Source of the DNA: Pseudoalteromonas amylolytica
GTDB lineage: Bacteria; Pseudomonadota; Gammaproteobacteria; Enterobacterales; Alteromonadaceae
Direction of reading: 5' to 3'
DNA: 64,000 nucleotides
Assembly: GCF_001854605.1 (NCBI RefSeq)
Contig: NZ_MKJU01000022.1
Span: 186,001 to 250,000, forward strand
Positions 58,321 through 64,000 of this stretch are shown piece after piece. Every line of letters starts with the position of its first letter. Position 1 is the stretch's first letter. The notes under the pieces were generated by a model that was not told the DNA's origin, did not search any database, and saw nothing but the letters and a program-made list of their open reading frames with translations. Made by a program: the position numbers and the translations under genes.

Positions 58321-59037
58321 CTACTGTATTTCTTCTGACTTACCAGACAAAAACTCTATAGCCTGTATAGATTTTACGTTTTGCAGCTTTTCTTGGTACT
58401 TCTTTATATCTAGGAACCAAAAGCTTCTCCCGCAAGGAGCACCTGTACGTCCTGGCTTGGTATTGAACTTTGTTTCTAGAAAATACCTTGTTCCCAAGCG
58501 GTAGCCTATTGCAGAGACAATCCTCTTGTCATTTTCCTCTGCAAACTCTTCCAAAATTTCTTCGGTGGCAATCTTTTTGAGTTTAGAAATAGCTGCCCAC
58601 TTAACAGGCCACTCTTTTCCGGTTTGGTCTACAACTGCAACTTTGTATATTTCTGTAATGGAAATGCTATCTGGTAAAGAAACACTGACCTCAGCCTTTT
58701 CACACTCTCCCAGCTTTATCGTCTTTTTAGGGCTTTGCACCCAAATCCAGCGTCCTTTTTTATGCTGAAAGCGCTTGGTGAGTCTATGTGACCAAATTCG
58801 CGGAATAATGAAATATTTAATCTGATCTATTGCTACTGGTCTTCTGCCAACAGAGCGAATCGTAATTTTATGGGTGGGCCTACTTGGTGATTCAAAACCG
58901 AATGACGAGTCGCACATTAGTTTTGGCCTATCCATGCCATGCTGCCTAAATCTTAACCAAAGGCCGAGTACACCTGCAATGGTACCGATAGTGCCAGTTA
59001 CTGCGCCCCACAATGCAAGAATTTCAGTTTGACTCAT
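58321..59037 (-). CDS. Hypothetical protein with an N-terminal membrane anchor
   Basis: A 238-residue protein. The N-terminus has one membrane segment (ILALWGAVTGTIGTIAGVLGLWL, about residues 6-28). The rest is a cytoplasmic-looking basic domain (HKITIRSVGRRPVAIDQIKYF, then KKTIKLGECEKAEVSVSL) with beta-sandwich-like spacing. No catalytic motif is seen. Composition is more AT-rich than the core genes around it, and it stands alone next to the repeat array, so it may be an acquired gene. Similar anchored orphans occur widely without known function. Confidence 0.6.
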   Translation of the reverse strand: MSQTEILALWGAVTGTIGTIAGVLGLWLRFRQHGMDRPKLMCDSSFGFESPSRPTHKITIRSVGRRPVAIDQIKYFIIPRIWSHRLTKRFQHKKGRWIWVQSPKKTIKLGECEKAEVSVSLPDSISITEIYKVAVVDQTGKEWPVKWAAISKLKKIATEEILEEFAEENDKRIVSAIGYRLGTRYFLETKFNTKPGRTGAPCGRSFWFLDIKKYQEKLQNVKSIQAIEFLSGKSEEIQ

Positions 59038-59235
59038 ACCCTTCCTAGAAATTTAACAGCGTATTGCCGAGAATTCCTGTTAACACTCAAGATGTCTATT
59101 GCCAGAATTATCAAAATACGATGTTTAATAATTTAACTATTAGTAACTTACACATAACTACAAGGAATTATTATTGTTTAAACTAGTCTATAACCGAGAA
59201 TTTACTTAATCGAGACTGAATAAAATTACATAACG

Positions 59236-60014
59236 AGCAAGTAGGTTGGATTAGGTGCGAAGCACCGCCATCCAACGCAAGCGTTTCAATGTCGGATAGC
59301 GCTACGCTTATCCGACCTACGGGTTACAAACCCACTCACCGTGTCTTTAACATCTGCTGTAAACAAACGCAGCTTAAGCGCTCATAAAAACAAATATAAA
59401 AGGCGCTTTAAACTCGTCCTATTGTTGTTTAGCAAGTAGGTTGGATTAGGTGCGAAGCACCGCCATCCAACGCAAGCGTTACAATGTCGGATGGCGCTAC
59501 GCTTATCCGACCTACGGGTTACAAACCCACTCACCGTGTCTTTAACATCGGCTATAAACAAACGCAGCTTAAGCGCTCATAAAAACAAATATAAAAGGCG
59601 CTTTAAGCTCGTCCTATTGTTGTTTAGCAAGTAGGTTGGATTAGGTGCGAAGCACCGCCATCCAACGCAAGCGTTACAACGTCGGATGGCGCTACGCTTA
59701 TCCGACCTACGGGTTACAAACCCACTCACCGTGTCTTTAACATCGGCTATAAACAAACGCAGCTTAAGCGCTCATAAAAACAAATATAAAAGGCGCTTTA
59801 AGCTCGTCCTATTGTTGTTTAGCAAGTAGGTTGGATTAGGTGCGAAGCACCGCCATCCAACGCAAGCGTTACAACGTCGGATGGCGCTACGCTTATCCGA
59901 CCTACGGTTACAAACCCACTCACCGTGTCTTTAACATCTGCTGTAAACAAACGCAGCTTAAGCGCTCATAAAAACAAATATAAAAGGCGCTTTAAGCTCG
60001 CCCTGTTGTTGTTT
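59236..60014. repeat. Four-copy 195-bp tandem array with REP-like palindromes
   Basis: Four head-to-tail units begin at 59236, 59431, 59626 and 59821, with a period of exactly 195 bp (194 in the last, from one lost G). Each holds two long imperfect hairpins: GTTGGATTAGGTGCGAAGCACC...CATCCAAC and GTCGGATxGCGCTACGCTTATCCGAC. It then has TAAGCGCTCATAAAAACAAATATAAAAGGCGCTTTAA. Copies differ by only a few bases. The GGTTGGAT/GTCGGAT stems resemble the extragenic palindromes spread through gammaproteobacterial genomes. No repeat-processing (RAYT) transposase is present here. The stretch 59038-60012 holds no gene. Confidence 0.9.
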
Positions 60015-60513
60015 AGTAAGCCCCTTCGCTATAAATTAGCTCGTAGCTGTGGCTGTATATCTCTAGGATGTTGCCAAAGGGGTCTTCCATATAAATCATT
60101 CGGTATGGTTTTTCGCCGGGGTAGTAATAACGCGGTTGTGCCATGCGTTTTTTGCCGCCAGCTGCCACGATTCGCTCTGCCAACGCTTCCACATTTGGGT
60201 CTTGCACACAAAAGTGAAAGATGCCCGTTTTCCAGTATTCAAAGTTATTTTCGGGGTTACTTTGATTGTTAAATTGAAAGAGTTCTACACCAATTCTGTC
60301 CCCTGTTGATAGGTGGGCGATACGAAAGTTTTGCCAGCCTGCACCAAATACATCGGTACACATTTGCCCAATGGCGCTGTTATCTTCTGTGATCTCAGTG
60401 GGCTCCATAATGAGATACCAGCCCAACACTTGCGTATAAAACTCAACCGCTTTATTTAAATCTGGCACCGAAATACCAATATGAGAAAAGTTCCGTGGAT
60501 AGGTGTTGTTCAT
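60013..60513 (-). CDS. VOC/glyoxalase-family protein
   Basis: A 166-residue single-domain vicinal-oxygen-chelate protein: FSHIGISVPDLNKAVEFYTQ (N-terminal module, His ligand), GVELFQF, IFHFCVQDPNVEALAERI (second His) and YMEDPFGNILEIYSHSYE (C-terminal Glu ligand). The metal-ligand pattern fits glyoxalase I-like enzymes or dioxygenases; the substrate is unknown. The ATG at 60513 has GGAG 8 nt upstream. The stop codon (60013-60015) lies in the last bases of the 195-bp tandem array, so the array abuts or slightly enters the gene. It is divergent from a LysR regulator that may control it. Confidence 0.85.
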   Translation of the reverse strand: MNNTYPRNFSHIGISVPDLNKAVEFYTQVLGWYLIMEPTEITEDNSAIGQMCTDVFGAGWQNFRIAHLSTGDRIGVELFQFNNQSNPENNFEYWKTGIFHFCVQDPNVEALAERIVAAGGKKRMAQPRYYYPGEKPYRMIYMEDPFGNILEIYSHSYELIYSEGAY

Positions 60514-60607
60514 AAATTGCACTCCAAAATAGTGTGAGCGGGCAGGTTACAAACGATAGTTAATTAAGTAAAATTATCATTAATCATAAAAATGAGAATG
60601 TTTTGTA

Positions 60608-61483
60608 ATGATTAATCTGACTTGGTTAAATACGTTTTGCACCTTGGTAGAAGTTGGGCACTTTACACACACCGCACAAAAGTTGTTTATGACCCAATCT
60701 GGGGTTAGTCAGCACATTCGCAAACTAGAAACGCAGTTAAAGACGGAGCTACTGATAAGAGAGGGTAAGCAGTTTTCTTTGTCGGATGCGGGCCAGCGGC
60801 TGTATGAGCAAGGTAAACCTTTGTTAACTGCAATGGTAAACATTGAGCGTGAGGTGACACGGGATGACCCCTACGAAGGGGGGGTGAAGGTGATGTCACC
60901 GGGCAGTGTTGGTTTAAAACTATACCCCAAATTGCTAGCCTTGCAAGCGTGCTACCCACGCTTAAGTATTGATTATCGCTTTGCGCCCAATGCAGATATT
61001 CAAAAAGCGGTAGGCGAGTCACAAATAGATTTTGGTTTTATGAGCATCAAGCCAACCTCACCCGATGTACGTGGCGAGTTGCTTGCCAGTGAACCGTTAT
61101 TGCTGGTGACCCCTGCTGATATGCGCACTGTTTCGTGGCAAGGGCTAACTGAGCTGGGGTTTATCGATCACCCAGATGGGGCGCATCACGCCGATTTGTT
61201 GCTCAGTGCCAATTTTCAGCAATTTCAACATAGCGATTTATTACACAGGAAGGGGTTTTCCAATCAAATCAGCCTGATATTGGAGCCTGTCAGTAGAGGT
61301 TTAGGCTTTAGTGTATTGCCAGCTTATGCAGTTGAGGCATTTAACGCGCAACATGCCATTAAGGCTCATCACCTCAATGTGGCGGTGAGTGAGCCGCTTT
61401 ATGTGGGTGTACACAGTAAAAAAAGCTTACCAAACCGAGCAAAAACAGCTTTGGATGAAGCGCTTAAGTGGCTCGGTTCGTAA
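60608..61483 (+). CDS. LysR-family transcriptional regulator
   Basis: A 291-residue LTTR. The winged helix-turn-helix is at residues 3-62 (LTWLNTFCTLVEVGHFTHTA, then MTQSGVSQHIRKLETQL), followed by a linker helix and a periplasmic-binding-protein-like effector domain (about 92-288). Length is typical. It is divergent from the VOC gene across a 94-bp gap; LTTRs usually regulate the divergent neighbour, so that gene is the likeliest target. The effector is not predictable. Confidence 0.9.
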   Translation: MINLTWLNTFCTLVEVGHFTHTAQKLFMTQSGVSQHIRKLETQLKTELLIREGKQFSLSDAGQRLYEQGKPLLTAMVNIEREVTRDDPYEGGVKVMSPGSVGLKLYPKLLALQACYPRLSIDYRFAPNADIQKAVGESQIDFGFMSIKPTSPDVRGELLASEPLLLVTPADMRTVSWQGLTELGFIDHPDGAHHADLLLSANFQQFQHSDLLHRKGFSNQISLILEPVSRGLGFSVLPAYAVEAFNAQHAIKAHHLNVAVSEPLYVGVHSKKSLPNRAKTALDEALKWLGS

Positions 61484-61489
61484 GCAAGG

Positions 61490-62152
61490 TTATTCCAACC
61501 CCTGCGTATCGTAAAACAATGGTTTGAGTGAACCACAGTTGACGAACTTTAAAGTCAGTTCACTGTGCGGGGGCACGCGCTTTGAAGTGCGAAACTTTTG
61601 CATACAGGCGCTGGTCAGATCCACATAAATAAGGTGGTTGAAGCTCGGAGACTGTTGAATTTTATGAATATACATATTGCCATCTTCAGATATCGGGATG
61701 GCGTCGTATTCTTGCCATTGCGACGAGGGGGTTAAATCCGTGAGCACGCGGGAGTAAAGCTTTTTACTAAATACAATCGGAAAATTCTCATGCATTTGGC
61801 TGCCACCGTCGGCAAAGTGGCCGCTGTAAACATCCGCTTTTACTTCTAACTCCTCACCACGCATTAAGCGTTCAATATTAAACTTTTTAGGTTTAATGGT
61901 GACCAGTTCAGCATCTCGCACCAAGCTAAGAAATGCCACCCCTGGGGTTTCAATTTTATATACCACCTGGACATTATTTGGAAATTGATAGCGTGGTAGG
62001 TTCAGGGCATAAATTCCCGCGCCCTGATTAATTAAAACCATAGGGTGCTCCCCATAATATGCGGGATTGAGCGGAGGTGGCTCTTGCTCTTCTTTAGCGT
62101 GTACACACAAAGTTACCAGAGAAAGTAAGAGGGTCAGTATTGTTTTGTTCAT
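61490..62152 (-). CDS. Exported hypothetical protein
   Basis: A 220-residue protein (from MNKTILTLLLSLVTLCVHAK) with a clear Sec signal peptide ending in AHA-like VHA, then a Pro/Glu-rich start to the mature protein and a beta-rich domain (VQVVYKIETPGVAFLSLVRD, then MYIHKIQQSPSFNHLIYVDL). There are two Cys in the mature part (SACMQKF and FVNCGSL) that could pair. No domain is recognised. It is convergent with the LysR gene, only 6 nt between stops, and is probably periplasmic or outer-membrane associated. Confidence 0.65.
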   Translation of the reverse strand: MNKTILTLLLSLVTLCVHAKEEQEPPPLNPAYYGEHPMVLINQGAGIYALNLPRYQFPNNVQVVYKIETPGVAFLSLVRDAELVTIKPKKFNIERLMRGEELEVKADVYSGHFADGGSQMHENFPIVFSKKLYSRVLTDLTPSSQWQEYDAIPISEDGNMYIHKIQQSPSFNHLIYVDLTSACMQKFRTSKRVPPHSELTLKFVNCGSLKPLFYDTQGLE

Positions 62153-62385
62153 CATCATAGCAAGGATATATGTTGGCGGCGTAGGCCGTTTCGTATAAGA
62201 AAATGCACCTGTCGGTGCTTAAGTATTAGGCTAGTATAAAGCATTATTCTTTTATCTGCTTGACTATGTAATACGATATTCCAGACTCATAAGCAGCTAC
62301 AACTTATTACAATTAGTTTGCCACAGCGGTGGTATTTTCCTTTATTATTAGCACATGAAATTAATGATGTTTGGATTGCAACTAT

Positions 62386-64000
62386 ATGATCTTTAGGTGG
62401 TTAAAATGGCTGTTCGTGGTGGTGTGTGGCTTACTTTTAAGCCTGTACATTGCACGACAACCATTGAGCACTAAGCTTGCTAACCATTATTTGCAACCAT
62501 ACAACTTGCAATTGAGTTGTTTAGATTGGTCATTCGGCAGTTGGCGTGCAATCCATATTGAATCATTGTGTTTAACCGCAGAGACTTTTGCGGTTAATTT
62601 GCGCGATATTAATGCGACACGCTCTGATGTTTATATTTCTCAGCTAGACGCTCGGTTAAAACAGACACAGCAATCACAGCAACCGATGCGTTTTACACCC
62701 CTTGCTCTGCCTTTGCCAAACAGACCTTTGCTTCATATCGAGCATATCAGTATTGAAGGCGCTCCGTGGGGTGGACAAATCAACGCTTCTTTAACAGAGC
62801 GTAAAGCGAATCACTTTTCGCTGTTGGGGGATGTTATTGCCGATGTACATGTTCAACCCAGTGAAGTTCAGGCCAACGTTGATTTACAAAGCCCTTTGCT
62901 GCAAGGACTCTTGCCTGATTTTGTTACCTCGTTTACCGGTGATGCAGATGTGGTATTTCAAGGAGAGCATGCAACGGTAAGTGTCGCGCCAAAACTGGCT
63001 GCTAATATTCCAAACCAAGGCTGCCAGTTGCCGCTGCAAAGTACAGGAACAATCCAACTGAATGTGGCGCTCAACAGCCAAAAAGTTATCACCGATGCTT
63101 CGGGTTTAACTACTACTTTTACCCCACAGGAGTGCGATACCCTGTTGCCAAAAAATTATAGAGAGCAGCTTGAAGTGCTGGTGGGTGAGCCATGGACGTT
63201 GGCTTTGTCTACGCCGATTAATTTTCAGGATGGTCGCATCGAAACACAAGAAGTTCTTTTACGCACTAACGCGCAAAGTAGTGTGTTGGTGTTACAAAAG
63301 TTACAAGCACAAATACAGGATAAGCAATTTAAAAGCGAATTAACATTTGCTCACAACACTAAGCTACTCGGGGAGGCGTCACTTGATGGTACATTGCGCT
63401 ATCAAAATAGCGAATTGTACATAGATAGCCAGCTAATGTACCAAAGTGAGCACTTACCTTTTGTGGCGTTTGAACACCAAAACAGCCAGCTTGAGGGTAG
63501 CGTTAAACTTGTTATGGGGCCTGCTGTTCGCACGCTGTCATTGGTGGCTAAGGGCGGTATTGAAAGCGCGTCAGTGAGTGGGGTTGAAATAAGTTCAGGT
63601 CAGTTAGATATTGAAGGCGCGCTTGGCTTTACTGATACGCTAAGTGGTGAGGCAAGGGCAAAGATAACCGCACCGGCGCTTAAATTTACGGACGGTCATA
63701 GCAAGCATAATCGGCTTGAAGTGAATGCAAAACTGAGCGCGGATCAGCAATTGACGTTAGACAGTGAGCTTAACGTAGATAAGGTCACTCACACCGACAA
63801 ACAGCTGAGCGGGCTTACATCAAAATTTACCGTGAGTAGTGATTTAACACATGGTGAAATCTTCTCTGCGCTCTCGGGGCAAACAAGGTTGGCACAGTTA
63901 CAGTTACCTAAACTCGCAATAAACGATATTCACATTGATAGCAAGGTACAGCAAAGTCGTGGCGGCGCGTTTGAGCATTATATCCAAGCTGCGGGTATGG
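62386..64000 (+). CDS. YdbH/AsmA-like protein, 5' part (runs off the window)
   Basis: An open frame of 538 codons with no stop before the window end. It starts MIFRWLKWLFVVVCGLLLSL, a single N-terminal membrane helix, then a long beta-rich periplasmic region (PLALPLPNRPLLHIEHISIE, then ETQEVLLRTNAQSSVLVLQK) with repetitive strand-turn spacing. Layout and size fit YdbH-type AsmA-like proteins, which span the periplasm and move phospholipids toward the outer membrane. The C-terminal signature domain is outside the window, so the family call is provisional. The start is the first in-frame ATG followed by a credible membrane anchor. Confidence 0.68.
   Translation, partial: MIFRWLKWLFVVVCGLLLSLYIARQPLSTKLANHYLQPYNLQLSCLDWSFGSWRAIHIESLCLTAETFAVNLRDINATRSDVYISQLDARLKQTQQSQQPMRFTPLALPLPNRPLLHIEHISIEGAPWGGQINASLTERKANHFSLLGDVIADVHVQPSEVQANVDLQSPLLQGLLPDFVTSFTGDADVVFQGEHATVSVAPKLAANIPNQGCQLPLQSTGTIQLNVALNSQKVITDASGLTTTFTPQECDTLLPKNYREQLEVLVGEPWTLALSTPINFQDGRIETQEVLLRTNAQSSVLVLQKLQAQIQDKQFKSELTFAHNTKLLGEASLDGTLRYQNSELYIDSQLMYQSEHLPFVAFEHQNSQLEGSVKLVMGPAVRTLSLVAKGGIESASVSGVEISSGQLDIEGALGFTDTLSGEARAKITAPALKFTDGHSKHNRLEVNAKLSADQQLTLDSELNVDKVTHTDKQLSGLTSKFTVSSDLTHGEIFSALSGQTRLAQLQLPKLAINDIHIDSKVQQSRGGAFEHYIQAAGM

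Noticed and set aside
59236..60014. CRISPR array
   Set aside because: Units are 195-bp contiguous tandem copies with no variable spacers, and there are no cas genes.
59925..60272. 115-codon frame running from the repeat array into the VOC gene
   Set aside because: Half lies in noncoding repeat, half is antisense to a clear VOC-family gene.

Overview
The window looks like chromosome of a marine gammaproteobacterium close to Pseudoalteromonas (order Alteromonadales). The basis is the core genes on the right: gsk, tadA, mltF, purL, hpf and a glutaminase, all with the lengths and motifs expected of gammaproteobacteria, plus a giant Ig/cadherin-like surface protein and moderately AT-rich DNA. The genus is an inference. 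No rRNA and no intact tRNA were seen.

Left part, about 0.5-29.7 kb: a mosaic genomic island. It opens with a dual-specificity-phosphatase-like gene, a DUF4224 gene and a dead tyrosine integrase (internal stop plus a lost catalytic His). Then comes a 45-nt 3' fragment of tRNA-Phe inside the 3' end of a serine recombinase gene. A minus-strand block (3.7-9.3 kb) holds a TraG/VirD4-like coupling ATPase and its membrane partners. The MobA-type relaxase, a MobC-like protein and an oriT-like region lie at 26.3-28.4 kb. No other type IV secretion gene is present, so the unit reads as an integrative mobilizable element that borrows a helper's secretion channel. Its cargo is defence-like: a P-loop NTPase with 11 ankyrin repeats, a RadC-family protein, a type I restriction-modification operon in the order hsdR-hsdS-prrC-like-hsdM with a NucS-like nuclease behind it, an HNH endonuclease, a small tyrosine recombinase next to a candidate invertible segment, and an xre-led three-gene operon. 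Diverged copies of an ~95-bp repeat lie just outside both sides of the block.

Middle, 29.7-37 kb: an FG-GAP beta-propeller protein, hpf, glutaminase, and a run of four same-strand genes (SAM methyltransferase-like, formyltransferase-like, an unknown, and a tail-collar protein) leading to the giant gene.

37-49.5 kb: one 4,136-residue exported repeat protein. Near its end it has what looks like a C-terminal sorting tail immediately followed by a second signal peptide and an OmpA-like beta-barrel, as if two genes had fused.

Right part, 49.5-64 kb: core metabolism (gsk, tadA, mltF, purL), a small arginine/lysine-rich gene convergent with tadA, several minor genes, a four-copy 195-bp tandem array of REP-like palindromes abutting a VOC-family gene, a LysR regulator, an exported protein, and the start of a YdbH/AsmA-like gene that runs off the window.

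The strongest candidates for something new are the start-codon-carrying inverted-repeat segment at 25.5 kb, the ankyrin-NTPase pair at 9.4-13.1 kb and the adhesin-barrel fusion.
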